DNA of 64,000 nt from contig NZ_CP017674.1 in the NCBI RefSeq assembly GCF_001792815.1, positions 1-64,000 on the forward strand, in the 5' to 3' direction. The first letter of the stretch is position 1. Each line of letters begins with the position of its first letter. Source of the stretch: Microbacterium sp. BH-3-3-3. GTDB lineage: Bacteria; Actinomycetota; Actinomycetes; Actinomycetales; Microbacteriaceae. Shown piece by piece: positions 9,405 to 17,545 of this stretch. The notes beneath the pieces were generated by a model. The model worked only from the letters and a program-made list of their open reading frames with translations, was not told the origin of the DNA and did not search any database. Made by a program: the position numbers and the translations under genes.

Positions 9405-10568
9405 TCACACCCGCAGCGAGGCGAGGTGCTCGCGCAGGGTGGGTCCCGCGCGGAACTCGCGGATCAGGTGGTGCACGACCTCGCGCAGATCGCCGTCGGC
9501 GGCCTCGGCCACCGCGACCTGGCGAGCGGAGCTGCCGCCGGTGGCGAGGATCGTCTCGAGCCCGGCGAACTCGCGCGCGCAGTGCAGCTCGGCCGCGACC
9601 TCGGCGAGCTCCTGCATCGTCGAACGCAGGTGGTCGACCACCGGCAGCTGCGTGCCGTCGCGATCCACGATGACCCGCGCGTCCAGACCGTAGCGGGCCG
9701 CGCGCCACTTGTTCTCGCGGGCGTACCAGGGCGGGATGCCGGGAAGCTCGCGACCCTCGTCGATCAGGCGCGAGAAGTGCTCCACGAGCGTCTGCGCGAG
9801 GGCGGCGACCGCGGCGAGCTCGGGCACGGTCGACATCCCGTCGCACGCGCGGATCTCGACGGTGCCCCACTTGGGCGCCGGACGGATGTCCCAGCGCACC
9901 TCACTGGCATCCGCCATGACCCCGGTGCGCACCATGTCGTCGAGGTAGCGCTCGAAGTCGTCCCAGGTCTCGAGCTGCCAGGGCAGACCCGCGGTGGGCA
10001 GCTGCTGGAACACCAGGGCGCGGTTCGAGGCGTACCCCGTGCGCTCGCCCGCCCAGAACGGGCTGGATGCCGAGAGGGCCTGCAGGTGCGGGAGGTAGAC
10101 GGTGAGGGCGTTGACGATCGGCAGGACCTTCTCGACGTCGTCGACGCCGATGTGCACGTGCACGCCCCAGATCATCATGTTGCGACCCCACCACTGCGTG
10201 CGCTCGATGAGCGAGTGGTAGCGCGTCTTGTCACTGACCTGCTGGTCGAACCACTGCGCGAAGGGGTGGCTCCCGGCGCACAGCAGCTCGACGCCGAGCG
10301 GCTCGGTCTCTTCGCGCAGAGCGCCGATCGCATCGGCGATGTCGTCGACGGCGCCCGCGACGGTGTCGCCCACGCCGCTGGTGACCTCGACGGTGTTCGT
10401 CAGCAGCTCACCCGTGACGGTGAAGCGCTCGAGCGCGGTGCGGTCCTCGAGGCGTTCGAGGATCTCGGGGGCACGGGGGACCAGGTCGCCCGTCTCGCGG
10501 TCGGCGAGCATGAGCTCCCACTCCAGCCCCACGGACGAGCGCGTCGATGCAGCGAACGGCAGCCTCAT
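9405..10568 (-). CDS. YbdK-type glutamate-cysteine ligase 2 family protein
   Basis: Carboxylate-amine ligase of the GCS2 family, 387 residues. It begins MRLPFAAS and continues SVGLEWELMLADRETGDLVPR, the family's N-terminal nucleotide and metal-binding region. RPAPKWGTVEIRACDGM is another conserved block. Family members have weak gamma-glutamylcysteine synthetase activity in vitro, and the true substrate in actinobacteria is uncertain. I choose the ATG at 10568 because it lies 7 nt after a GAGACT box and matches relatives' N-termini. Upstream in-frame starts add eight unlikely residues. Confidence 0.86.
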   Translation of the reverse strand: MRLPFAASTRSSVGLEWELMLADRETGDLVPRAPEILERLEDRTALERFTVTGELLTNTVEVTSGVGDTVAGAVDDIADAIGALREETEPLGVELLCAGSHPFAQWFDQQVSDKTRYHSLIERTQWWGRNMMIWGVHVHIGVDDVEKVLPIVNALTVYLPHLQALSASSPFWAGERTGYASNRALVFQQLPTAGLPWQLETWDDFERYLDDMVRTGVMADASEVRWDIRPAPKWGTVEIRACDGMSTVPELAAVAALAQTLVEHFSRLIDEGRELPGIPPWYARENKWRAARYGLDARVIVDRDGTQLPVVDHLRSTMQELAEVAAELHCAREFAGLETILATGGSSARQVAVAEAADGDLREVVHHLIREFRAGPTLREHLASLRV

Positions 10569-10691
10569 GCGGCTCAGTCTCGCATGCGGCATGCGGTGGA
10601 TCGCGCCGCGGGAAACGCCGTGTTACGCCGACTCCGGCGCGCCGCGGCGTGTCATTCGACGTCCCTGTCGCGGGTGGGGCGACGGATCTGG

Positions 10692-10728
10692 CAGAATAGA
10701 GGGTCGGACCCACCACTCGACCCTCTAT
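10692..10728 (+). promoter_or_regulatory. rpsP promoter -10 and leader hairpin
   Basis: GGCAGAATAG carries a probable -10 (CAGAAT, 10692-10697). The same string precedes rplS. Starting at the end of this box, ATAGAGGGTCG (10696-10706) and CGACCCTCTAT (10718-10728) form a perfect 11-bp inverted repeat. In RNA this would be a hairpin at or near the 5' end of the rpsP transcript. The leader to the ATG is about 115 nt. No clear -35 is visible. Confidence 0.5.
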
Positions 10729-10820
10729 CCAGTGTCGGTCCGCCCTTTTGAGCTTCCGCCGGGTGTGCACCCCACGCTCCAGGCGTTCGGTTCGTTCGTT
10801 TTCCATCATCAGGAGTCATC

Positions 10821-11234
10821 GTGGCTGTCAAGATCCGTCTCAAGCGCCTCGGAAAGATCCGCGCGCCCTACTACCGCATCGTCGTCGCCGACTCGCGCAC
10901 CAAGCGCGACGGTCGTGTCATCGAAGAGATCGGCAAGTACCACCCGACCGAGGAGCCCTCGTTCATCGAGGTCGACTCGGAGCGCGCGCAGTACTGGCTG
11001 TCGGTCGGCGCCCAGCCCACCGAGCAGGTCGCCGCCATCCTCAAGCTCACGGGCGACTGGGGCAAGTTCAAGGGCGACGCCAACGCCGTGTCCACCGTCA
11101 AGGTGCGCGAGCCCAAGGCGCCCTTCCAGCCCGACGCCGCCAAGAAGTCGGTCGTCAAGCCCAAGGCCGAGAAGAAGGCTGCCGAGGCCCCCGCCGAGGC
11201 GTCCGCCGACGCCGCCGAGACCTCGGCCGAGTAA
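10821..11234 (+). CDS. rpsP: 30S ribosomal protein S16
   Basis: Small-subunit assembly protein of 137 residues. The conserved start [20 protein letters not shown] is followed by the S16 core to about residue 85, then an Ala/Glu/Lys-rich tail typical of actinobacterial S16. It opens a tightly packed operon (rpsP-khpA-rimM-trmD) with gaps of 5, -1 and 1 nt. AGGAG at 10811 precedes the ATG. Confidence 0.97.
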   Translation: MAVKIRLKRLGKIRAPYYRIVVADSRTKRDGRVIEEIGKYHPTEEPSFIEVDSERAQYWLSVGAQPTEQVAAILKLTGDWGKFKGDANAVSTVKVREPKAPFQPDAAKKSVVKPKAEKKAAEAPAEASADAAETSAE

Positions 11235-11239
11235 TTCCC

Positions 11240-11470
11240 GTGCTGTCTGCCGCGCTCGAACACGTCGTCAAGGGGATCGTCGATCACCCGGACGCCGTGA
11301 CCATCCGTTCCAGCACCTCGCCCCGCGGCGATGTGCTGGAGGTTCACGTGCACCCCGATGACCGGGGTCGCGTGATCGGGCGCGGCGGACGCACCGCCAA
11401 AGCACTGCGCACCGTCGTGTCCGCCCTCGCCGACGGGCGTCGCGTTCGCGTCGACGTCGCCGACGACTGA
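11240..11470 (+). CDS. KH-domain RNA-binding protein KhpA-like
   Basis: A 76-residue single-KH protein with the sequence RVIGRGGRTAKAL, a clear GxxG loop context, flanked by the short beta/alpha elements of a type II KH domain. KhpA/YlqC proteins bind RNA and in Gram-positives affect cell elongation. The gene always sits between rpsP and rimM in actinobacteria. GTG at 11240 is 5 nt after the rpsP stop, and its own stop overlaps the rimM ATG (TGATG). Confidence 0.9.
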   Translation: MLSAALEHVVKGIVDHPDAVTIRSSTSPRGDVLEVHVHPDDRGRVIGRGGRTAKALRTVVSALADGRRVRVDVADD

Positions 11471-12138
11471 TGGCGGCCGGCGACACCGCGGGCTCCCAGC
11501 CCGCCAAGACCCAGCTCCGCGTCGGGCGCCTGGTCAAGGCCCACGGCCTCAAAGGCGCTTTCAAGCTGGAGCTCTACACCGATGACCCCGACGGACGCTT
11601 CGTCCCGGGCAGCACCTTCACTCTGCAGGTGCCCGAGTCGTCGCCGTGGCACGGCCGCGACCTGACCGTTCGCGAGTTCCGGTGGATGAACTCGCACCCC
11701 GTCGCCTTCTTCGAGGGTGTCGACGACCGCAACGCCGCCGAGGCGCTGGTCAAGGCCATCCTGTGGATCGACCAGGACTCCGAGACCGCCCCGACCGAAG
11801 ACGACGCCTGGTACGACCACCAGCTGGTCGGTCTCGACGTGGTGCGTGACGGCGACATCATCGGTCGCGTGGTGCGGGTCGATCACTTCCCCGCGCAGGA
11901 CCTGCTCATCGTCCGCCTGAGCGGCGACGAGCGCGAGGTTCTCGTTCCGTTCGTGAGCGCGATCGTGCCCGAGGTCGACATCGCCGGCGGTCGCGTGGTC
12001 GTCACGCCCCCGGCCGGTCTCTTCGAAGAGCTTCCGTCGGTCGAGGGCGATGAGCCCGAGCCCGACGCCGCCGACCTCGAGGCGCACGTCGACGAGACGC
12101 CCGACGCCGACGAGGCCACCGACGCCCGCGAGGACTGA
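11470..12138 (+). CDS. rimM: Ribosome maturation factor RimM
   Basis: Assists 30S head maturation and binds S19. It has 222 residues: N-terminal beta-barrel beginning [20 protein letters not shown], then the PRC-barrel region with [14 protein letters not shown] and DLLIVRL. A 50-residue Asp/Glu/Ala-rich acidic tail (about 180-222) exceeds the family's usual length. Its ATG overlaps the khpA stop and its stop lies 1 nt before the trmD GTG, so it is translationally coupled on both sides. Confidence 0.95.
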   Translation: MAAGDTAGSQPAKTQLRVGRLVKAHGLKGAFKLELYTDDPDGRFVPGSTFTLQVPESSPWHGRDLTVREFRWMNSHPVAFFEGVDDRNAAEALVKAILWIDQDSETAPTEDDAWYDHQLVGLDVVRDGDIIGRVVRVDHFPAQDLLIVRLSGDEREVLVPFVSAIVPEVDIAGGRVVVTPPAGLFEELPSVEGDEPEPDAADLEAHVDETPDADEATDARED

Positions 12139-12139
12139 C

Positions 12140-12829
12140 GTGCGCATCGACATCGTGTCGATCTTCCCGACGATCTTCGACGCGCTCGAGGTGTCGCTGC
12201 TGGGCAAGGCCCGTCAGAGCGGACTGCTCGACGTGCGCGTGCACGATCTGCGCGACTACACGCACGACCGTCACCGCACGGTCGACGACACGCCCTACGG
12301 GGGCGGCGCCGGCATGGTCATGAAGCCCGAACCCTGGGGCGAGGCGCTCGACGACGTCACCCGCGACGCCCCCGAGCGGCCCGTGATCGTCTTCCCGTCG
12401 CCCGCCGGCGAGCGGTTCTCGCAGGCCACCGCGCGCGAGCTGTCGACCGCCCCGCACCTCGTCTTCGGATGCGGTCGCTACGAGGGCATCGACGAGCGCG
12501 TCTTCGACTACGCCGGCGAACTCGGCGAGGTGCGTCTCATCAGCCTGGGCGACTACGTGCTCAACGGGGGAGAGGTCGCCGTGATGGCGATGGTCGAGGC
12601 CATCGGCCGCCTCGTGCCCGGCGTCGTCGGCAACCCCGAGAGCCTCGTCGAGGAGTCCCACGAAGACGGGCTCCTCGAGTATCCGTCGTTCACCAAGCCC
12701 GCCGTGTGGCGCGAGCGCGAGGTGCCCCCGGTGCTGCTCAGCGGCAACCACGGTGCGGTGGGCTCGTGGCGACGCGAGCAGCAGCTCGAGCGCACGCGAC
12801 AGCGCCGGCCCGACCTGCTCGCCGACTGA
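12140..12829 (+). CDS. trmD: tRNA (guanine-N1)-methyltransferase TrmD
   Basis: Methylates G37 of tRNAs reading CNN/GG codons, which prevents frameshifting. The 229-residue knotted SPOUT enzyme shows [13 protein letters not shown] at the N-terminus, [27 protein letters not shown] and [12 protein letters not shown], the SAM-binding trefoil-knot segment. The GTG start at 12140 gives the canonical N-terminus. Last gene of the rpsP operon; a strong bidirectional terminator follows. Confidence 0.97.
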   Translation: MRIDIVSIFPTIFDALEVSLLGKARQSGLLDVRVHDLRDYTHDRHRTVDDTPYGGGAGMVMKPEPWGEALDDVTRDAPERPVIVFPSPAGERFSQATARELSTAPHLVFGCGRYEGIDERVFDYAGELGEVRLISLGDYVLNGGEVAVMAMVEAIGRLVPGVVGNPESLVEESHEDGLLEYPSFTKPAVWREREVPPVLLSGNHGAVGSWRREQQLERTRQRRPDLLAD

Positions 12830-12923
12830 CCCCGCCGCCTCGGGTGTCCGCCTCGCGGCCTGGGGCGGAGGGGAAGTCCGCATCGGGTGCGCCCCGCGCT
12901 CGGCACCGGCCTGCCCTGTGAAT

Positions 12924-12959
12924 GACGGATGCCGCGACCCCGAAGCCGCGGCATCCGTC
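12924..12959. terminator. Bidirectional hairpin between trmD and map
   Basis: GACGGATGCCGCG (12924-12936) pairs perfectly with CGCGGCATCCGTC (12947-12959) around a 10-nt loop, between two convergent genes. It contains the GGATGCC/GGCATCC heptamer that recurs across the window. Confidence 0.75.
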
Positions 12960-12968
12960 GATCGCGTG

Positions 12969-13751
12969 TCAGTCGACGCCGAGGAACGAACGGTCCGTGA
13001 GCACGATCGGGCCGTCGGCGGTGATCGCGACCGTGTGCTCGGAGTGCGACCCGCGCGAGCCGTCGGCGCTGCGCAGCGTCCAGCCGTCGGGGTCGGTGAC
13101 CAGCTCGTCGGTCGTGTGCAGGAACCACGGCTCGAGCGCCACGACGAGACCTGCACGCAGCGGGTAGCCGCGCCCTGCCTTGCCGTCGTTGGCGACGTGC
13201 GGATCGCCGTGCATCGTGCGTCCGACGCCGTGACCGCCGAAGTCGGTGTTGATGCTCAACCCCTCGGCGTGGGCGACCGCGGCGATGGCCGCCGAGATGT
13301 CGCCGATCTTGTGGCCGACGGTGGCGGCGTCGATCGCGGCGGCCAGAGCGCGCTCCGACGTGTCGATGAGCGCCAGGTCCTCCTCGCGGGCCGTGCCGAC
13401 CACGAACGAGACGGCCGAGTCGGCGACCCAGCCGTCGACCGACGCCGCGAAGTCCAGCGACACGAGGTCGCCGTCGCGCAGGACGTAGTCGTGGGGGAGG
13501 CCGTGCAGCACGGCGTCGTTGATCGAGGTGCACAGCACCTTGCCGAACGGGCTCGCGCCGAACGAGGGGTGGTAGTCGATGTAGCAGGACTCGGCACCGG
13601 CGGCGCGGATCATGTCGTGGGCACGGCGATCCAGGTGCAGCAGGTTCGTGCCCACCTTGGTCTCGTCGCGCAGGGTCGCGAGCACCTCCGCGACGAAGCG
13701 GCCCGCCGGACGCATCGCTTCGATCTCGGCCGGGGTGCGAAGTTCGATCAT
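12969..13751 (-). CDS. map: Type I methionine aminopeptidase
   Basis: Removes the initiator methionine from nascent proteins. In the 260-residue protein, five metal ligands are recognisable: the two Asp of SLDFAASVDGWVADSA, His in GGHGVGRTMHGDPH, Glu in LEPWF and Glu in SEHTVAI. It lacks the N-terminal zinc-finger extension of some actinobacterial paralogues. It starts at ATG 13751 and is divergent from the small membrane protein gene at 13860. Confidence 0.96.
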   Translation of the reverse strand: MIELRTPAEIEAMRPAGRFVAEVLATLRDETKVGTNLLHLDRRAHDMIRAAGAESCYIDYHPSFGASPFGKVLCTSINDAVLHGLPHDYVLRDGDLVSLDFAASVDGWVADSAVSFVVGTAREEDLALIDTSERALAAAIDAATVGHKIGDISAAIAAVAHAEGLSINTDFGGHGVGRTMHGDPHVANDGKAGRGYPLRAGLVVALEPWFLHTTDELVTDPDGWTLRSADGSRGSHSEHTVAITADGPIVLTDRSFLGVD

Positions 13752-13859
13752 GGTGTTCCTCTCGTGGAACGTCCATTCTCCCCGACGCGGCGCCCTCGCG
13801 CCGAGACGGGCAGAGGGTTCTCATAGGCAGCGCACATTCCCGCGCCGTAGCATCGCTCC

Positions 13860-14351
13860 ATGGCGCTGCGCAGACTCTTCCTCCGCTGGTTGTTCCCGGC
13901 CGCCTTCGTCTTGCCGCTCTGGCTGTTCGTCGGATGGATCGTGTTCTCGGGCGGAAGCGGGTGGGCCCTGCTGTGGCTGTTCGTCGCCCTTCCGGCCGTC
14001 TTCGTCTCGCAGGTGCTGCTGTCACTGCTCATCCGCGGACGCGCGAGCGTGCGCGAGTCGCGCGCGGTGTCGTGGCGCGATGTGGCGGGCCTGGGGCTGT
14101 GGCACGTGGTGATCGTCGCGCTGGGCTTGTTCGACTCGCGCGTGTTCTTCCCGCTGCTGGTGCTGTCGGTCGTCGGTGCGCTGCTGCTGTTCTGGTCGTC
14201 GCTGGCGCAGCTGTGGAACGAGGCGCGGGGCGCGGTCACCGTGCTGCACGCCACCGACGGCACGGCCTACATCCCGCCGGCGCAGGAACGCCCGGCTGCC
14301 CAGCCCGCGGGCGACGTGATCGTCGTCTCCGAAACGCGCCGTCCCGACTGA
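13860..14351 (+). CDS. Small integral membrane protein, function unknown
   Basis: A 163-residue protein with about four hydrophobic helices (near residues 11-30, 35-57, 72-92 and 96-113) and a polar C-terminal tail of about 45 residues that ends VIVVSETRRPD. No transporter signature is visible. Some databases label relatives as permeases but I see no basis for that here. ATG at 13860 lies 6 nt after TAGCAT (13848-13853), suggesting a leaderless transcript. Confidence 0.75.
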   Translation: MALRRLFLRWLFPAAFVLPLWLFVGWIVFSGGSGWALLWLFVALPAVFVSQVLLSLLIRGRASVRESRAVSWRDVAGLGLWHVVIVALGLFDSRVFFPLLVLSVVGALLLFWSSLAQLWNEARGAVTVLHATDGTAYIPPAQERPAAQPAGDVIVVSETRRPD

Positions 14352-14358
14352 GCCGGTT

Positions 14359-14386
14359 TTGCCGCGCTCGGTGTCCGTGGCAGAAT
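14359..14386 (+). promoter_or_regulatory. rplS promoter
   Basis: TTGCCG (14359-14364) and CAGAAT (14381-14386) are separated by 16 nt. The -10 context GGCAGAATAG is the same as upstream of rpsP. The predicted transcript starts about 120 nt before rplS. Confidence 0.6.
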
Positions 14387-14387
14387 A

Positions 14388-14452
14388 GGCGTTTGTGCCC
14401 TGACCGGCTCTGCCTCAGGGGAGTCCGCCGCATCCGCGGCTTCGGGCACGCC
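14388..14452 (+). ncRNA. Structured 5' leader of rplS (candidate autoregulatory RNA)
   Basis: Three helices can be drawn. The outer stem pairs GGC...GTGCCC (14388-14400) with GGGCACGCC (14444-14452). One inner hairpin pairs CCTGA (14399-14403) with TCAGG (14415-14419), overlapping the outer stem by two bases. The second pairs GCCGC (14427-14431) with GCGGC (14436-14440). A pyrimidine-rich stretch with two TTTT runs follows. L19 leaders that bind their own protein are known in other phyla. That role here is inference. Confidence 0.5.
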
Positions 14453-14510
14453 TCACCTTTTCCCCTTTTATCGTGCGATCGACCTGTGGCGGTCGCAGGA
14501 AGTGAAGATC

Positions 14511-14858
14511 ATGCAGATCCTCGACTCCGTCGACGCAGCCTCGCTGCGGTCCGACATCCCCGTCTTCGCCCCCGGCGACACCGTCAAGGTGCACGTCAAC
14601 ATCACCGAAGGCACGCGCTCGCGTGTCCAGGTCTTCCAGGGCGTCGTCATCGGCCGCTCGGGCGATGGCGTCCGCGAGACGTTCTGCGTCCGCAAGGTCA
14701 GCTTCCAGGTCGGCGTGGAGCGCACGTTCCCCGTCCACAGCCCGGTGATCGACCACATCGAGGTCGTCACCCGCGGTGACGTCCGTCGCGCCAAGCTTTA
14801 CTACCTGCGCAGCCTCCGTGGCAAGAAGGCCAAGATCAAGGAGAAGCGCGACCGCTGA
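14511..14858 (+). CDS. rplS: 50S ribosomal protein L19
   Basis: Large-subunit protein at the 30S-50S interface, 115 residues. Begins [19 protein letters not shown] and contains [11 protein letters not shown] and GSRSRVQ-like core segments, ending in a basic KIKEKRDR tail. ATG at 14511 is preceded by AGGAAG with good spacing, and an upstream in-frame ATG at 14502 is less likely. Followed by a strong intrinsic terminator. Confidence 0.97.
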   Translation: MQILDSVDAASLRSDIPVFAPGDTVKVHVNITEGTRSRVQVFQGVVIGRSGDGVRETFCVRKVSFQVGVERTFPVHSPVIDHIEVVTRGDVRRAKLYYLRSLRGKKAKIKEKRDR

Positions 14859-14870
14859 GTCCGCTCCCCT

Positions 14871-14912
14871 CGAACGCCCCGTGGATTTCACCCACGGGGC
14901 GTTCGGCGTTTT
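14871..14912 (+). terminator. Intrinsic terminator of rplS
   Basis: CGAACGCCCCGTGG (14871-14884) pairs perfectly with CCACGGGGCGTTCG (14892-14905), followed by GCGTTTT. Confidence 0.85.
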
Positions 14913-15002
14913 CGCGGCGGCGTCGGTCATCCGTCGGGGCCCCGATGTGCGACCCTTGTCCGTGCGGTTCTCCGGTGTGCGGTGGACCCGGTGAAGGAAC
15001 AC

Positions 15003-15752
15003 ATGAACGACCAGACCGCCTCGACCCCGGATGCCATGGCATCCCGTTCCGACGGTCGGCGTCGCCGCGGGTGGGGGCTGTTCTTCCGCGACCTCGTGGT
15101 CATCGTGCTCATCGCGCTGGTCGTCTCGTTCCTGGTCAAGACGTTCGTGGTTCGGTCGTTCTACATCCCGTCGGCGTCGATGGAGAACACGCTGATGATC
15201 AACGACCGCATCCTGGTCGATGAGCTGACCCCCCGTTTCGGCGAGTACTCGCGCGGCGACGTCGTCGTCTTCCGCGACCCGGGCGGATGGCTCGACACCA
15301 CACCGGCCGCTCCTCGGTCGCCGCTCGTCGAGGGCGTCGACTGGGCGCTCTCGCTGTTCGGCCTGTCGGCGCCCGACAGCGACGACCACCTGATCAAGCG
15401 CGTGATCGGCACCGCCGGCGACCACGTCGTCTGCTGCAACGCGCTCGGGCAGACCACCGTGAACGGCGTGCCGCTCGACGAGAGCTACGTGCGCCTCGCG
15501 CCCGGCGCCACGGCTCCCGAGCCGGTTCCCTACGACATCACGGTGCCCGAGGGCTCGCTCTGGGTGCTCGGCGACAACCGCAACAGTTCGCGCGACTCGC
15601 GATTCAACCAGGATCAGCCCGGGCTGGGCTTCGTTCCCGTCGACAACGTCGTCGGGCGCGCCTTCCTCAAGACGTGGCCGCTCGACCGGTTCGGCCTCGT
15701 CGACTTCCACCACGAGGTGTTCGCGGGGGTCCCCGCGCCGGGATCGCCGTGA
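15003..15752 (+). CDS. lepB: Signal peptidase I
   Basis: Membrane-bound serine protease that releases secreted proteins after translocation. About 249 residues: cytoplasmic basic N-terminus, one transmembrane helix near 32-53, then SFYIPSASMENTL with the catalytic serine, DHLIKRVIG with the catalytic lysine, and VLGDNRNSSRDSR, the conserved box E. The ATG at 15003 is preferred for its AAGGA site; an in-frame upstream start would add seven residues. The stop overlaps the rnhB GTG, so the pair is coupled. Confidence 0.94.
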   Translation: MNDQTASTPDAMASRSDGRRRRGWGLFFRDLVVIVLIALVVSFLVKTFVVRSFYIPSASMENTLMINDRILVDELTPRFGEYSRGDVVVFRDPGGWLDTTPAAPRSPLVEGVDWALSLFGLSAPDSDDHLIKRVIGTAGDHVVCCNALGQTTVNGVPLDESYVRLAPGATAPEPVPYDITVPEGSLWVLGDNRNSSRDSRFNQDQPGLGFVPVDNVVGRAFLKTWPLDRFGLVDFHHEVFAGVPAPGSP

Positions 15753-16402
15753 TCGAGCCCACCCTCACGCTCGAGCGTCGCCTGCTCAAGGAGCACGCGA
15801 TCGTCATCGCCTGCGACGAAGTGGGTCGCGGGGCGCTGGCGGGACCGGTGGCGGTCGGCGCGGCGGTGGTCGACCCGGCCCGTTCACGCAAGCGCGTGCC
15901 GATGGGGCTGCGCGACTCCAAGCTCGTACCCGAGGCCCGTCGCCCCGAGGTCGCCGCGCGGGCGGCGGCGTTCGTGCAGCACAGCGCCGTCGGGTGGGCG
16001 AGCTCCGTCGAGGTCGATGAGATCGGCATCATCCGTGCCCTCGGGCTCGCGGCGGTCCGGGCGATCGCCGACCTGCGCGCCCACGGCGTCGTGCCCGAAG
16101 AAGCGCTCGTGATCCTCGACGGTAACCACGACTACATCACCCCGGCGGGCGAGTCGGGGCTGACGGTGCGCCCGATCATCAAGGCCGACCGCGACTGCGC
16201 GAGTGCGGCCGCGGCATCCGTCATCGCCAAGGTCGCCCGGGACACGCTGATGGTCGGTCTGCACGACGACCTGCCCGCCTACGGGTGGGCGCGCAACAAG
16301 GGGTACGCGAGCCTCGATCACCGCGACGCCATCGCCGTGCACGGCATGAGCGAGCACCACCGGCATTCGTGGGCGATCGCCGCGGCGCCCACGCTGTTCT
16401 GA
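15749..16402 (+). CDS. rnhB: Ribonuclease HII
   Basis: Cleaves the RNA strand of RNA-DNA hybrids and removes misincorporated ribonucleotides. The 217-residue enzyme has the acidic residues in CDEVGRGALAGP, ILDGNHDYI and IKADRDCASAAAASVIAKV. Its GTG start overlaps the lepB stop (GTGA). The order rplS-lepB-rnhB is conserved in actinobacteria. Confidence 0.95.
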   Translation: MIEPTLTLERRLLKEHAIVIACDEVGRGALAGPVAVGAAVVDPARSRKRVPMGLRDSKLVPEARRPEVAARAAAFVQHSAVGWASSVEVDEIGIIRALGLAAVRAIADLRAHGVVPEEALVILDGNHDYITPAGESGLTVRPIIKADRDCASAAAASVIAKVARDTLMVGLHDDLPAYGWARNKGYASLDHRDAIAVHGMSEHHRHSWAIAAAPTLF

Positions 16403-16491
16403 CGACGCCGATCCGACGACGCCGAGGGACGCGCCCGGGAGCGCGCCCGCGTGCGGCTCGGCGCCCGACGCCCGCCTAGGATGGGAGAACC

Positions 16492-16815
16492 ATGGATGAC
16501 GACGTCTTCGAGGACTACGACCGCGAACTCGAACTGGCCCTTTACCGCGAGTACCGCGATGTCGTGCGCCAGTTCACTTACGTGATCGAGACCGAGCGAC
16601 GGTTCTACCTGGCCAACGATGTCAATGTCGTGCGCCGCGACACCGAGCACGACTTCTACTTCGAGATCTCGATGACCGACGTGTGGGTGTGGGACATCTA
16701 CCGCGCCGACCGGTTCGTGAAGTCGGTGCGGGTGCTGACCTTCAAGGACGTCAACGTCGAAGAGCTCTCGCGCCACGACTTCCAGCTGCCCGACGAGCTG
16801 TCGCTCGACAACTGA
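16492..16815 (+). CDS. DUF2469 family protein
   Basis: A conserved actinobacterial protein of 107 residues, rich in Asp, Glu, Tyr and aromatic residues (DVFEDYDRELELALYREYRD; YVIETERRFYLANDVNVV). It has no signal or membrane segment. Orthologues occur in this same position after rnhB in mycobacteria; the biochemical role is unknown. The box TAGGAT (16477-16482) lies 9 nt before the ATG. Confidence 0.9.
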   Translation: MDDDVFEDYDRELELALYREYRDVVRQFTYVIETERRFYLANDVNVVRRDTEHDFYFEISMTDVWVWDIYRADRFVKSVRVLTFKDVNVEELSRHDFQLPDELSLDN

Positions 16816-16907
16816 CGCTCCTCCACAGCGGCCCGATCTCTCGGGCTCTCCACCGATGACGGTTTCGACGCCCCGGACGAGGTGAGCCGGATGCCACGCT
16901 CTCGGGC

Positions 16908-17270
16908 ATGGCAGCGAAAGACGACCTCGGCCGAGCCGGGGAAGAACGCGCCGTCGCCTTCTTGACGGGCGACGGTTACCGCATACTGGCGAGGAACTGG
17001 CGGTGCGCACAGGGCGAGCTCGACATCGTCGCCGAGCACGGGCGCACTCTCGTCGTGGTCGAGGTGAAGACCCGCCGGAGCGAGGACTTCGGTCACCCGT
17101 TCGAGGCGATCGACGCGCGCAAGGCGGCTCGCCTGTGGCGGTTGGCCATGGCCTGGATCGCCGCTCACCCCGACGCGGCACGCGGCCGCCATCTGCGCAT
17201 CGACGCGATCGCCCTCGTGGGGGACGATCCGGCGACGGCCCGCCTCGAGCACCTCGAGGACGCCCTGTGA
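16908..17270 (+). CDS. YraN/UPF0102 family nuclease-like protein
   Basis: A 120-residue protein with a restriction-endonuclease-like fold: LARNWRCAQGELDIVAEH followed by LVVVEVKTRRS gives the E-x-D...E-x-K core. The family is widespread and often lies next to comM and dprA, which suggests a role in DNA uptake or recombination that has not been settled. The stop overlaps the comM GTG (GTGA), so comM transcription and translation begin from this gene. Confidence 0.9.
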   Translation: MAAKDDLGRAGEERAVAFLTGDGYRILARNWRCAQGELDIVAEHGRTLVVVEVKTRRSEDFGHPFEAIDARKAARLWRLAMAWIAAHPDAARGRHLRIDAIALVGDDPATARLEHLEDAL

Positions 17271-17545
17271 GCGTGGCACGCACGTGGGCCGTGGCACTGA
17301 CGGGCTTGCGCGGAGACCCCGTCGAGGTCGAAGCAGACGTGTCGTCGCAGACGCCGGAGTTCGCCATCATCGGGCTCCCCGACAAGTCCCTCGGCGAAGC
17401 AGTGCGCCGGGTGCGCAACGCCTGCGCCAATCGTGGTCTCGACCTGCCGAAGCGGCGAATCACCGTGAACCTCTCGCCGGCGAGTCTTCCCAAACGCGGG
17501 TCGGGGTTCGACGTGCCGAAAGTATGGTTATGCCATGTCTACTAA
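17267..17545 (+). pseudogene. comM: comM 5' fragment, interrupted by the integrated element
   Basis: ComM (YifB, Mg-chelatase-like) is a hexameric helicase that aids branch migration of incoming DNA in natural transformation. Here the frame encodes the normal N-terminus (ARTWAVALTGLRGDPVEVEA, then GLPDKSLGEAVRRVRNA and INVNLSPASLP-like ITVNLSPASLPKRGSGFD). At GFD-Val the frame passes into element DNA and stops ten codons later. The remainder of the gene lies 12 kb away at 29630. The fragment is only the start of the Lon-like domain and cannot bind ATP. Confidence 0.93.
17513..17537 (+). other. attL of the element
   Basis: Crossover dinucleotide GT at 17513-17514, with comM sequence to the left and the element's attP half-arm to the right, ending in CATG (17534-17537). 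The integrase start codon is inside that CATG. Confidence 0.75.
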
